A stretch of DNA of 64,000 nt from Bacillota bacterium (GTDB lineage Bacteria; Actinomycetota; Aquicultoria; Aquicultorales; Aquicultoraceae). The notes beneath the pieces were generated by a model, which was not told the origin of the DNA, did no database searches, and saw only the letters and a list, made by a program, of their open reading frames with translations. This document shows, piece by piece, positions 18,101 to 26,446 of the stretch. The DNA lies in assembly GCA_023511485.1 (NCBI GenBank), contig JAIMBH010000005.1, forward strand, positions 24,740-88,739, written 5' to 3'. How positions within the stretch are numbered: position 1 is the stretch's first letter; each line of letters opens with the position of its first letter. Position numbers and translations under genes: made by a program.

Positions 18101-18352
18101 CTAAAAAATATTTTGGATAGCTGCAATTGCGCTTTCTTTGTCAGGCGTACCTGTGAAAACAACCTTTCCGTCAATAATAGTCACGGGAACGCCGGTTATT
18201 CCGTACTCTTTAGCTAATTGCTGACCTTTTTCTGATGCTATATCATAAACCTCATAATTAAAGTCATATTCCTTCTTTAAACTATCCCATAGCTCCTTTG
18301 CGCCAGGACATACGGGACACCAATCGGCTATGAGAAGCACCACAGACTTCAT
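18101..18352 (-). CDS. Small thioredoxin/glutaredoxin-like protein
   Basis: This is an 83-residue thioredoxin-fold protein with active site DWCPVCPGAKE (CPVC) at about residues 11-14 and the cis-proline segment GITGVPVTIIDG. It resembles small glutaredoxin-like proteins that reduce disulfides or metalloid-oxidised partners. The start directly follows the stop of the DF-family gene, so the two are co-translated. Its stop codon abuts the mobile repeat at 18100. The partner reductase is not obvious; the flavoprotein at 12911-14302 and the degraded MerA-like gene at 19142 are candidates. Confidence 0.85.
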   Translation of the reverse strand: MKSVVLLIADWCPVCPGAKELWDSLKKEYDFNYEVYDIASEKGQQLAKEYGITGVPVTIIDGKVVFTGTPDKESAIAAIQNIF

Positions 18353-18664
18353 TTACATGGCCTCCTTGAATGCTTCTAAAACCATTTTCTTGTTAGGCCA
18401 GCCTAAAAGCCCTTCACTTGTTTGGTACACACGACACTTTAGAGCGTAATCAGTCGCCGTACGCGCATTCCTATCAACATCAAGGCCGTTTATCCTAATT
18501 GTAGGCGATCCTAAAAACTTTCTCTCAACCGCCTCTTCTTGACTTTGAACATCGATCTTTTCAATCGGCTCATCTATACCAAGCTCTTTCATGACCTCGG
18601 CTAAAACTTCTTCAGCATTCTTAAATGTAGGACAACCTGAAAAGTAAAGTAATTCGATTTTCAT
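18353..18664 (-). CDS. Thioredoxin-like DF-family protein (cysteine form)
   Basis: This is a 103-residue thioredoxin-fold protein. The N-terminus reads MKIELLYFSGCPTF with a single Cys-Pro. Later come FLGSPTIRINGLDVD and CRVYQTSEGLLGWP. These are the marks of the family some databases call DF family (seleno)protein, in which some members carry selenocysteine near the N-terminus. Here the codon is for cysteine. It is often found with metal or metalloid resistance genes; here it follows an ArsR regulator. The precise function is unknown. Confidence 0.75.
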   Translation of the reverse strand: MKIELLYFSGCPTFKNAEEVLAEVMKELGIDEPIEKIDVQSQEEAVERKFLGSPTIRINGLDVDRNARTATDYALKCRVYQTSEGLLGWPNKKMVLEAFKEAM

Positions 18665-18708
18665 TTTATCCTCCTCTGTTAACCGATATGTCTGCTACTT
18701 AGATTGGC

Positions 18709-19047
18709 TTACATCCTGGTGCACGAGCTAATATGGCTGGCATTATCTGTAACCACCGAGCGGCTAAGTTCCATAATCGTGCGGATTCGCTCATCAGTTA
18801 TTTTGTAATAGACGTATTTTCCTTCCTGCTGCGAGCTAACGTAGCCACACCACTTAAGGCAGGCAAGTTGATTGGAGACGAGGCTTTGCGATACACCAAG
18901 TGTTTCCACCAACTCACTTACGTTTTTTGAGCCGCCAAGCAGCACCTCAACGATTCTATATCGCGTTGGATTAGCTAGCCCCTGAAAGAATTTCGCATAG
19001 AGCGTTGATTGAAGCTCTTGCGCACTCTTTTCTACCATTTTAGTCAT
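18709..19047 (-). CDS. ArsR/SmtB-family transcriptional repressor
   Basis: This is a 112-residue winged-helix repressor. The N-terminus ALANPTRYRIVEVLL-like segment reads GLANPTRYRIVEVLLGG. The recognition helix is VSQSLVSNQLACLKWCGYV, and the wing QQEGKYVYYKI. Cysteines in ACLKWC and the C-terminal SSCTRM may form a soft-metal site like that of CmtR-type sensors. The gene has its own promoter with an overlapping palindrome, typical of autorepression. It heads the ArsR - DF - thioredoxin operon and lies next to a mercuric reductase remnant, which points to Hg, Cd or As sensing. The ligand is inference. Confidence 0.9.
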   Translation of the reverse strand: MTKMVEKSAQELQSTLYAKFFQGLANPTRYRIVEVLLGGSKNVSELVETLGVSQSLVSNQLACLKWCGYVSSQQEGKYVYYKITDERIRTIMELSRSVVTDNASHISSCTRM

Positions 19048-19082
19048 TGTGCCACCTTGTATTAACGTATTTTAATATGTTG

Positions 19083-19117
19083 ATTCTTATTATATAAGAA
19101 TCTGCCCTGTTTTCAAG
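19083..19117 (-). promoter_or_regulatory. arsR-type promoter with overlapping operator
   Basis: On the minus strand TTGAAA (19112-19117) and TATAAT (19090-19095) are separated by 16 bp. The perfect inverted repeat GATTCTTAT-N3-ATAAGAATC (19083-19103) covers the -10 box. A repressor bound there would block RNA polymerase. The geometry matches ArsR/SmtB autoregulation. Confidence 0.75.
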
Positions 19118-19141
19118 AACATGTTTTAAGAGTCCATAGGC

Positions 19142-19417
19142 TTACCCGCAGCACGCTTCAAAATGCCCCTTATCATGTGAGACAGCAGCACCAGCGACCG
19201 CTTCAGAAAACGTGGGGTGGATGTAGATGGTGTCAGCGATATCATCTATCGTAAGATTACCTTTCATGGCAATAGCAACCTCTAAAATAAGCTCTGCCGC
19301 ACTGTGGCCGATTATGTGTCCTCCGATTATTTGACCGTTGCTGTTGTCCACGATGAGCTTTGCAAAGCCTTCGGTTTCACCGTTTACAATGGCTGCCCCA
19401 ATAGTAGCAAAATCAAG
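19142..19417 (-). pseudogene. merA: C-terminal remnant of mercuric reductase
   Basis: About 91 codons survive, beginning in mid-domain (LDFATIGAAIVNGETEGFAK) and running through the dimerisation domain (GGHIIGHSAAELI, YIHPTFSEAV). The end is HFEACCG, with the paired cysteines that in MerA bind Hg(II) at the C-terminus. The FAD and NADPH domains are missing. Upstream lies 137 bp of non-coding sequence with a tandem GGTGCAAAGT (19421-19440), then rsmE. A GTG inside could start a 69-residue peptide, but that is unlikely to be meaningful. Confidence 0.8.
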
Positions 19418-19554
19418 CTAGGTGCAAAGTGGTGCAAAGTGTGCAAATTGAGACATCGTTCACGTTCGCAAAATTCTCATTGGTGATATAAACTTAATCC
19501 ATAACCGTAGCCCACTCAATCCCCAGACAGGATTCAAACTTAAGGCCTTAAAGG

Positions 19555-20337
19555 TTAGTAATAGCTTATTTTCCCCGAATCTGGGGCCTTCGAACTTTGT
19601 CTTTTTAACCTTCTCAAATCGTATACGATAAGTGCAATTGCAACCGGACCGGCAGTCTCAACTCGAAGGATAGACTCGCCAAGTGTTACGATTTTTGCGC
19701 CGATCTCTTTAAGGCTTAAAACCTCAGAGTCGGCAAGCCCACCCTCAGGGCCGATAACAAGAGCAACTCTTTTTGCACTCACATCCAGTACTTCGTAGGG
19801 AAATTGGGCTCGCTCCTCTTCCCAGAAAACGATAACCTCGTCAAAGCCCTCAAGTTGAACTAACGCATCGCTAAAAGAAAGTACCGGGCTTACTTTTGGA
19901 ATAAGAGTGCGGTGGGACTGCTTTGCGGCCTCAGTAGCTATCTTTTGCCACCGCTCGACTTTTCTTGCGGCTTTCTCGGGCTCTACCTTAACGACCACGC
20001 GCTCAGTTAACATAGGAAATATTCCGGTAACACCAATCTCAACCGATTTGCGAACGATATCGTCCATCTTTGTGCCTTTGGGTAGAGCTTGAAATAGGAA
20101 TACCTCGGGAAGGCCCTCTTCTGGACGGTAACTCTTGATGACTTTGCCCGTTACCTTCTCGTCTGAGATGTTTACAATCTCAACATCCGAAACGACTCCT
20201 TCTGGATCCACAACTTCGATGACTTCCCCAGCGCGCAGCCGCAAGACATCTCGGATGTGTCTTGCATCAGAGCCGGTTATATCAACCGCGTATTTAACTG
20301 CCCTATCCACAAAAAAGCGGGGCTTAGCCAAGCTCAC
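19555..20337 (-). CDS. rsmE: 16S rRNA (uracil-1498-N3)-methyltransferase RsmE
   Basis: RsmE is a 260-residue SPOUT-class methyltransferase acting on U1498 of 16S rRNA in the decoding centre. The N-terminal PUA-like part contains HIRDVLRLRAGE. The knotted cofactor site has LVIGPEGGLADSEV at about 204-217 and LGESILRVETAGPVAIAL at about 225-242. The GTG start overlaps the end of prmA by 14 bases, a typical prmA-rsmE coupling downstream of dnaJ. Confidence 0.95.
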   Translation of the reverse strand: MSLAKPRFFVDRAVKYAVDITGSDARHIRDVLRLRAGEVIEVVDPEGVVSDVEIVNISDEKVTGKVIKSYRPEEGLPEVFLFQALPKGTKMDDIVRKSVEIGVTGIFPMLTERVVVKVEPEKAARKVERWQKIATEAAKQSHRTLIPKVSPVLSFSDALVQLEGFDEVIVFWEEERAQFPYEVLDVSAKRVALVIGPEGGLADSEVLSLKEIGAKIVTLGESILRVETAGPVAIALIVYDLRRLKRQSSKAPDSGKISYY

Positions 20338-21187
20338 TCACCACGTTAGTCCACTCACCTATATCAAGAATTTTTTTAACTATAAAGCCATTATCTTTAA
20401 GAGCTTCAAGAATTCCGCCTTTTTGCTCAACCGTTATACCGGAGGCAATAAAAATCTTAAGCCCTTTGAGCCTGCGCACTATATCAGGCAAGAAATTAAT
20501 TATCATTGAAGCAGTTAGATTAGCAACAAGAAGGTCAACCTGTGTGAGTTCAAGGTCTGAAAAGTCCTTGACTATGAAATCAATTTTATCAGCTACTCCG
20601 TTTTCGGCTGCATTTTCTTTTGCGACTTCTATGGCCTGCGGGTCATTATCGATTGCAACAACTTTTTTTGCCCCAAGTTTTGCGGCCGCTATCGCAAGTA
20701 TCCCTGAGCCAGTACCTAGATCAAGCACCGTGTCGGTTCCACGCACAAATTCCTGCAAAAATATAAGGCACCCTTCAGTCGTCGGGTGCGAGCCAGTCCC
20801 GAAGGCAAGCCCCGGGTCAAGCTGGATTACTATCTCGTTTGGGAAAGACTCGACTTCCTGCCAGGATGGCCTTATCAAGAACCTGCCGATTCGCACCGGC
20901 TTGAAGGATTTTTTGTAATTCTCGGCCCAATCTTCATCAGAAATTGTACTAATGCTAATCGTAGCCGGATCGGTCTTTAGCCCTTCGAGGTCGATCTTTT
21001 CCAATGCAGCTTTTAAAGTTATCTGGATATCCTCAACAGGATAAGATTCTGGCACGTAGGCGGTAAGGGTCACAGCATCATCTTTGTTATCGATCTGGAT
21101 ACCGGATGGACTTAAGTTTAGCATCGCCGAAGATAGAGCCTCAGCCGCTTCTAAAGATACGGTAACTTCCACCTTCAGCCAATCCAT
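20324..21187 (-). CDS. prmA: Ribosomal protein L11 methyltransferase
   Basis: PrmA is a 287-residue SAM-dependent enzyme that trimethylates amino groups of ribosomal protein L11. The N-terminal substrate-recognition domain is followed by the Rossmann-like fold, with motif I VLDLGTGSGILAIAAAKLGA, the acidic VVAIDNDPQA, and VDLLVANLTASMI. Also visible is LDPGLAFGTGSHPTT, a family signature. The length is normal. It follows dnaJ and overlaps rsmE. Confidence 0.95.
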   Translation of the reverse strand: MDWLKVEVTVSLEAAEALSSAMLNLSPSGIQIDNKDDAVTLTAYVPESYPVEDIQITLKAALEKIDLEGLKTDPATISISTISDEDWAENYKKSFKPVRIGRFLIRPSWQEVESFPNEIVIQLDPGLAFGTGSHPTTEGCLIFLQEFVRGTDTVLDLGTGSGILAIAAAKLGAKKVVAIDNDPQAIEVAKENAAENGVADKIDFIVKDFSDLELTQVDLLVANLTASMIINFLPDIVRRLKGLKIFIASGITVEQKGGILEALKDNGFIVKKILDIGEWTNVVSELG

Positions 21188-21320
21188 GCAATCCTCCGGG
21201 TTAGTTCATGGCTTATGAATTTGAGGGCAAGAGGCACGAATTCTGCTATTCCCCAATCCCTCTCATCAAGGATGGGGAACCTCCGATTCACTGATTTATC
21301 CATTTATCCACTCACCAGTT

Positions 21321-22463
21321 TTACTTTTGGCCAAAAGCATCCTTTATGCGGCTGAAAATACCGCCGTGTGATGTTTCGTGGATTTCCTCACCCGACTCCC
21401 GGGCAAATTCAATTAAAAGTTCCTTTTGTCTTTCGGTTAACTTGCGCGGGGTCTCTATTACAACCTGAACTATAATATCACCACGGGAACTACCGCGAAG
21501 CGAAGGAACGCCCTTTCCTTTTAGCCTAAAAGTTGTTCCCGTCTGTGTTCCCGGTGCAACTGTTATTGTTTCAAAACCCTCAAGCGTTGGTACCTGCAAT
21601 TCCGAACCGATTGCGGCCTGGGTAAATGTTATCGGTAGCTGACAGAAAAGATCGACTCCCCGGCGCTCGAAGACAGAATGCGGCTTAACATGAAGCGTGA
21701 CGTACAGGTCTCCGGGTCTTCCACCGCGCAGGCCGGCCTCACCCTTGCCTGTTAGCTTAAGCGTAACGCCGTTATCCACCCCGGCTGGAATATCGACTTT
21801 TATCTTCTCGTGCACAGGTTTTCGGCCCTGGCCGTTACAATCTTTGCATGGTGTTGTAATCACCCGACCAGTGCCCTGACATTTAGGGCAGGTCGACGTC
21901 CTGATAAATGTACCGAAAACAGTGCGCTGCTCACTTCTGACCTCTCCCGCGCCCCTGCAAGTAGGACAGGTCGCCGGACTCGTGCCGGGCTCCAGGCCTG
22001 TACCACCGCAAGTACTGCAGCCTACCAAGCGGGCGATCTCAACTTCTTTCTCTGCGCCAAAGACAGCTTCTTCAAAGTCTACCGTTAGCTCAAGGCTTAA
22101 ATCGGAGCCACGCTGGGCGGTACTTTTCGCTCGCCCACCCTGCTGCTGCCAATTGCCAAAAAACATGTCAAATATATCGCCAAAAGCGCTCTCGAAGCCG
22201 CCACCGAAGCCAGAAAAATCCTCAAAGCCGCCACCAAACGCCGGACCCTTAGCCGAACCAAACGTATCATAGTTGCGGCGTTTATCCGGGTCGCTTAAGA
22301 CCTCGTAAGCCTCGTTGATTTCCTTAAATTTTGCCTCAGCTTTGGGATCGTCCTTATTAACATCAGGGTGATACTTCCGGGCAAGCCTTCGAAACGCTTT
22401 CTTGATCTCGTCTTGCGTTGCGCCTTTTGAAACACCCAATATCTCGTAATAGTCTTTGGCCAT
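21321..22463 (-). CDS. dnaJ: Chaperone protein DnaJ
   Basis: This is a complete 380-residue type I DnaJ co-chaperone. The J domain with HPD ([10 protein letters not shown]) covers residues 1-70, a Gly/Phe-rich linker about 75-110, and four CxxCxGxG zinc repeats ([32 protein letters not shown]) about 149-216. The C-terminal substrate-binding domains follow. It stimulates DnaK. hrcA is upstream, but neither grpE nor dnaK lies between them, so these must be elsewhere in the genome. Confidence 0.97.
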   Translation of the reverse strand: MAKDYYEILGVSKGATQDEIKKAFRRLARKYHPDVNKDDPKAEAKFKEINEAYEVLSDPDKRRNYDTFGSAKGPAFGGGFEDFSGFGGGFESAFGDIFDMFFGNWQQQGGRAKSTAQRGSDLSLELTVDFEEAVFGAEKEVEIARLVGCSTCGGTGLEPGTSPATCPTCRGAGEVRSEQRTVFGTFIRTSTCPKCQGTGRVITTPCKDCNGQGRKPVHEKIKVDIPAGVDNGVTLKLTGKGEAGLRGGRPGDLYVTLHVKPHSVFERRGVDLFCQLPITFTQAAIGSELQVPTLEGFETITVAPGTQTGTTFRLKGKGVPSLRGSSRGDIIVQVVIETPRKLTERQKELLIEFARESGEEIHETSHGGIFSRIKDAFGQK

Positions 22464-22660
22464 CTTTACCTCAACATAAACCTATGTTAATTAATATTTC
22501 TTGCTCAATATTTTTTATCGCCCAAGCGAGAATTATAGCTTAAGCGATTGCGATAGTACAATATGAATTTATTCACAGTTCATGGCCCAGCGCTCAGCAA
22601 GTAAGGGCAAGGGAAGAGGGCAAACGCTTTTGATATTGTTATTTAGACTCTTCGACTCTG

Positions 22661-22740
22661 CCCCTTGCTGCCTGTTAGCAGCCCTAAAGGGCTGCACTAC
22701 ATTTTTTATAAACCCCGGACCCTAGTCCCTGGACCCTGGA
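22661..22740. repeat. Composite intergenic repeat, copy 2 (AGCCCTAAAGGG + CCCTGGACC)
   Basis: This is the second copy of the module at 3641-3722: CTTGCTGCCTG, TTAGCAGCCCTAAAGGG, GCACTACATTTTTTA, then CCCGGACC, CCCTGGACC words up to the hrcA stop codon. In RNA, GCAGCCC-TTTA-GGGCTGC forms a perfect 7-bp hairpin. Confidence 0.65.
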
Positions 22741-23763
22741 CTATGACCTCAAATCGTTCAAAGCCTTGGTCAGATTCCCAGCAATGAACTCGACAGCCGA
22801 GATGGCCCGCGCATAATTCATGCGGGTTGGGCCGATTATGCCCAGTGTTCCAAAAGCCTCATCATCTACATGATAAGTGCTTGCAATTACACTGCAATCT
22901 TTAATCTGCTGATCAGCATTCTCAGACCCGATCCGAACAAACACCTTATCACTCCTATATGAATCCTCCAACCACTGAAGGAGACGGTAACCGTGCTCGA
23001 GCGAGCTTAAAAGGGATTGTACTTTACGGAAATCTTCAAACTCTGGCTGGCCGAGAATGCTTGTTGTACCGCCTAGAAAAACACGCTCTTTGTCCTCGCT
23101 CTGCATCACGTCTACTATCTCGTCTATTAGCTGGTGGATAAAGCCTGCAGATTTATAGTCGGACAAGTCAATAGCGTCTTTAACGGTTGATATCTCGGAA
23201 GGTTGAAGCCCCTGAAGCCTCTCGTTTAGCAGGTGCTCAACACCTGAAACATCAACACCGTGGGTCTCAACGCTGATCGTACGCTTTAAAACCTGTCCTT
23301 TATCGGTTATTAGAACCATTAGCATATGTTTTGGCGATAGTGAAACTAGATCGATGTGCTTAAGGCGACTGCTCTTAAATGTGGGAGCCATGACAACCGC
23401 TATGTAGTTTGTAAGCTTTGAGAGGATACTGGTCGTCTCCCGTAGAAGCTCTTCCATCTCCTTGTTTAAGGCAGAGTAGAGTTTAACTATCGCCTTTTCC
23501 TCTTTAAGAGTAAGCCCAGGCTTATCAGCCGTGCTGTCAACATAAAAACGGTAAGCAATATCGGTTGGGATGCGCCCTGCGGAAGTATGGGGCTGATGCA
23601 AATACCCTAAATCCTCTAATACGGCAAGCTCGTTTCTAACCGTAGCTGAGCTTACACCAAGCTGATATTTTTCAACAAGCCTGTGAGAGCTCACCGGTTC
23701 GGCGGTCAGAATATATTCCTGTACTGCTACAAATAATATTGCTTTCTTTCTAGCATCAAGCAT
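22741..23763 (-). CDS. hrcA: Heat-inducible transcription repressor HrcA
   Basis: HrcA is a 340-residue repressor that binds CIRCE elements and is kept active by GroEL. The N-terminal winged-helix domain (about 1-75) includes SSATVRNELAVLEDLGYLHQPHTSAGRIPT, the strongest family signature. The central and C-terminal dimerisation domains end in TRMNYARAISAVEFIA. A perfect CIRCE lies in its promoter, so it represses itself. dnaJ lies about 280 bp downstream and may be transcribed with it. Confidence 0.96.
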   Translation of the reverse strand: MLDARKKAILFVAVQEYILTAEPVSSHRLVEKYQLGVSSATVRNELAVLEDLGYLHQPHTSAGRIPTDIAYRFYVDSTADKPGLTLKEEKAIVKLYSALNKEMEELLRETTSILSKLTNYIAVVMAPTFKSSRLKHIDLVSLSPKHMLMVLITDKGQVLKRTISVETHGVDVSGVEHLLNERLQGLQPSEISTVKDAIDLSDYKSAGFIHQLIDEIVDVMQSEDKERVFLGGTTSILGQPEFEDFRKVQSLLSSLEHGYRLLQWLEDSYRSDKVFVRIGSENADQQIKDCSVIASTYHVDDEAFGTLGIIGPTRMNYARAISAVEFIAGNLTKALNDLRS

Positions 23764-23776
23764 TTTACCGCTCCTT

Positions 23777-23803
23777 TTAGCACTCTCGCAGGGAGAGTGC
23801 TAA
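23777..23803. promoter_or_regulatory. CIRCE operator
   Basis: The sequence is TTAGCACTC-N9-GAGTGCTAA, an exact match to the CIRCE consensus bound by HrcA. It lies between the -10 box and the hrcA start codon. Confidence 0.97.
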
Positions 23804-23807
23804 ATTA

Positions 23808-23837
23808 AATTTATCACCTGTTATGCTTGAATGTCAA
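23808..23837 (-). promoter_or_regulatory. hrcA sigma-70-type promoter
   Basis: On the minus strand TTGACA (23832-23837) and TAAATT (23808-23813) are separated by 18 bp. The CIRCE operator begins a few bases downstream, where the transcript would start. Confidence 0.7.
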
Positions 23838-23884
23838 GGACACGTGGATGGGTGTCTACCCAGTCTAGCTGCGATTTTATCTTT

Positions 23885-24676
23885 TTAATACTGTATTTTA
23901 ACCAACACCAGGCCTTTGGCAGGGGCGGTTTTGCCTGCCCTAGTTCTATCTCTTGCCTCAATTATCGATGGGATATCAGACGGAGATATTGCTCCTAGAC
24001 CTACATCGATAGCAGTACCAGCAATTATGCGAACCATGTTATGGAGAAAAGCGTGGGCGCGCACCTTAATAGTGATGAGCCCTTCCAGCGGCTCTCCCGC
24101 CCATACTATATCAGACGACCTTTTGCAGGATACCTCTAGCACGGTTCTAACAGGATTTTTAATCGTCGCCGCACTTTCGGTAGCACAAAACGAAGTAAAG
24201 TCGTGCCTTCCCTTTAGGTAACTTACCGCCTCATCCATGGCCTCAACATCCAGCGGCCGAGCCTCGTGGTGGACAAACCTGTTTGCAAAAACCGAGCGGT
24301 AAAAGCGGTTCAGGATATAGTAATGATACTCACGCCACTTAGGGTCCCGGCGCGCATCGAAATCCGGCGAGACCTCCTCGGCATCCTTTGCGGCGATATC
24401 TTCCGGCAGTAGCGCGTTAAGCGAGTAAGGAATCCTGTGGATCGGCATACCGGAAGACGTGAAGAAATTTATCACCTGCCCAAAAGCATGAACTCCTGCA
24501 TCAGTTCTACCTGCAGCGTTAACCTCAATTACCTCACCCAGCAGAGTACTAAGTGCGGCCTCGACCTCTGCCTGCAATGTGCGCACGTCTTGCTTCTCTT
24601 GCTTCTGCCAACCACTATAGTTGGTGCCGTCGTATTCGAGCACAAGCTTGATATTTCGTGTAGGTTTATCTTTCAT
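23885..24676 (-). CDS. truA: tRNA pseudouridine(38-40) synthase TruA
   Basis: TruA is a 263-residue enzyme that makes pseudouridine at positions 38-40 in the anticodon stem of tRNAs. The catalytic aspartate lies in AAGRTDAGVHAFGQ at about residues 55-68, and the C-terminal part has HAFLHNMVRIIAGT. The length is normal. In many bacteria it follows rplQ and the ECF genes, as here; the usual rplM-rpsI pair is not downstream. Confidence 0.96.
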   Translation of the reverse strand: MKDKPTRNIKLVLEYDGTNYSGWQKQEKQDVRTLQAEVEAALSTLLGEVIEVNAAGRTDAGVHAFGQVINFFTSSGMPIHRIPYSLNALLPEDIAAKDAEEVSPDFDARRDPKWREYHYYILNRFYRSVFANRFVHHEARPLDVEAMDEAVSYLKGRHDFTSFCATESAATIKNPVRTVLEVSCKRSSDIVWAGEPLEGLITIKVRAHAFLHNMVRIIAGTAIDVGLGAISPSDIPSIIEARDRTRAGKTAPAKGLVLVKIQY

Positions 24677-24711
24677 CTGTCCTCTTAAACATTATTAATT
24701 ATTAGGTCTTG

Positions 24712-24775
24712 ATGTGCCAATGTTCTAAGACGCCAAAGTTAAGAAATAAAAAGGTGTCGCCGCTTTGCCACGTCT
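24712..24775. repeat. Intergenic TGCCA/TGCCAC inverted repeat
   Basis: It has the same layout as 3083-3130: GATGTGCCAATGTT, a purine-rich AATAAAAAG centre, then CGCTTTGCCACG. It lies between the truA start and the ecfT stop. Confidence 0.4.
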
Positions 24776-24788
24776 GGAAGTCCAGGTT

Positions 24789-25598
24789 TTATACGATCGG
24801 TAGTCTGCCAATATATATCAAAACAGCAAACAACACATTCACTACTATAAACCCAATCCAGTCACCGTTTTTCATCTTAAGCTCACGCATGCGAGTCCTT
24901 CCCTCACCTCCACGGTAGGCGCGGGCCTCCATAGCCTCGGCTAGCTCATCCGCCCGCCTAAATACGCTTACGAAAAGCGGAATAAGGATAGGGATGAAGC
25001 TTCTAAACTTTGCTATCGGGTTTTTTGAGTTAAATCTTGCTCCCCTTGATGCTTGAGCCTTGATTATCTTATCGGCCTCAACGGAGAGTATCGGTATAAA
25101 GCGCAGGGCAATCGTCATCATCATGGCAAGCTCGTGTGACGGCGCCCCTAATCGTTTTAAAGGTGTGAGCAGATACTCTATAGCATCAGTTAGCTCAACT
25201 GGTGTTGAAGTAAGCGTCAGAAACGATGCGCCAACGATTAGAAGAACCAGTCGTATATCGATAAATATCCCATCTCTTAAACCCGGAATACTAATATTTA
25301 CCGGCCCGACAGCCACCCACGGACCACCACCGACCCACAGCTGGATGAGTAGGGTAAGCACGAGAATGTAAAATAGAGGCTTGACCCCTTTTAGGGCGAG
25401 GCCAACAGGAAGCCTGCTTATATAGACAAACACGCCGATAAGAATGGTCATAACCACAAGACCAGTGAAATTTTTAATGAAGAAAATTGCGACTGCGTAA
25501 AAGAGGATAAGCAGCAGCTTAACCCTCGGATCAGTTCGGTGAACGGGTGAATCTATAGGATAATACTGCCCGGTGATAAACCCAGCACCTACAGACAT
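24789..25598 (-). CDS. ecfT: ECF transporter transmembrane protein EcfT
   Basis: EcfT is the 269-residue scaffold subunit of a group II energy-coupling-factor transporter. Several hydrophobic helices fill residues about 25-140 and 240-265. The two coupling motifs that contact the ATPases are seen as AQASRGARF and MEARAYRGG, in the expected order. It overlaps ecfA2 by 10 bases. It serves several vitamin- or metal-binding S components, none of which lies in this window. Confidence 0.94.
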   Translation of the reverse strand: MSVGAGFITGQYYPIDSPVHRTDPRVKLLLILFYAVAIFFIKNFTGLVVMTILIGVFVYISRLPVGLALKGVKPLFYILVLTLLIQLWVGGGPWVAVGPVNISIPGLRDGIFIDIRLVLLIVGASFLTLTSTPVELTDAIEYLLTPLKRLGAPSHELAMMMTIALRFIPILSVEADKIIKAQASRGARFNSKNPIAKFRSFIPILIPLFVSVFRRADELAEAMEARAYRGGEGRTRMRELKMKNGDWIGFIVVNVLFAVLIYIGRLPIV

Positions 25599-26446
25599 TG
25601 TCTCTCCTTAACCGCAGCAAGTATTGTACTGACAACACCTTTCAGGCTTAAAGAATCAACCGATATATTAAAGCCGCACTCCTTTAGCTTTAAAAGCACC
25701 TCTACTGGCTTCGGCAAATCTAGCCCTATACCCTTTATTGTATCCAGCTCGGAGAATACCACCTTTGGACAGCCATCTAGTACTACTCTACCGCCGTTTA
25801 CAACGACAATGCGCCCGACATGCTCTGCGATCTCATCCATATCGTGGGCAGCGATTATTATCGTCATTCCTGCTTTGTTTAGCTCATCAAGAATGCGCAT
25901 AATCTTTGCCTTCCCACGGACATCCAATCCGCTTACCGGTTCATCTAAAACAAGTACGCGGGGTCTCATGGCAAGTACACCGGCAATAGCTACAAGCCGC
26001 TTTTCGCCACCGCTTAAGCTAAACGGAGGCCTGTCGGCAAATTTGTTAAAGTCTAGTCCTACGCTCTCGATGGCCTCTTTTGCCCGTACGCGCGCTTCTT
26101 TGTCCGAAAGGCCCAGGTTGCGAGGCCCAAAAGACACATCATCTACAACCGTGTCGGCAAAAAGCTGGCTTTCGGGAAACTGAAATACCAACCCGACCTC
26201 TTCCCGCACAAGGCGTGGATGTACGTCTTTGCCTATCTCTTTCCCCTCAAACAACACCCGCCCCTGTGTAGGAGTTAGAAGCCCATTCAAGTGCTGTATA
26301 AGGGTGGATTTTCCCGAGCCGGTCGGCCCAATAAGACCGATAAAATCACCTTCGCCAATTTTTAAGTCGACATCTTTAAGTGCGACTTGCTCAAGGGATG
26401 TACCGGGCAAGTACGTGAAGCTGACATTGACCAACTCAATCAGCAT
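25589..26446 (-). CDS. ecfA2: ECF transporter ATP-binding protein EcfA2
   Basis: This is a 285-residue ABC ATPase. The Walker A motif GPTGSGKST is at about residues 40-48, the Q loop is in VFQFPESQLF, the signature is FSLSGGEKRLVAIAG, and Walker B is RVLVLDEPVSGLD. It pairs with EcfA1 to form the asymmetric ATPase heterodimer that drives S-component toppling. It overlaps its neighbours on both sides, which supports tight co-translation. Confidence 0.95.
   Translation of the reverse strand: MLIELVNVSFTYLPGTSLEQVALKDVDLKIGEGDFIGLIGPTGSGKSTLIQHLNGLLTPTQGRVLFEGKEIGKDVHPRLVREEVGLVFQFPESQLFADTVVDDVSFGPRNLGLSDKEARVRAKEAIESVGLDFNKFADRPPFSLSGGEKRLVAIAGVLAMRPRVLVLDEPVSGLDVRGKAKIMRILDELNKAGMTIIIAAHDMDEIAEHVGRIVVVNGGRVVLDGCPKVVFSELDTIKGIGLDLPKPVEVLLKLKECGFNISVDSLSLKGVVSTILAAVKERQCL

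Noticed and set aside
18353..18664. DF-family gene as a selenoprotein
   Set aside because: Its active-site codon is for Cys and there is no in-frame TGA near the N-terminus.
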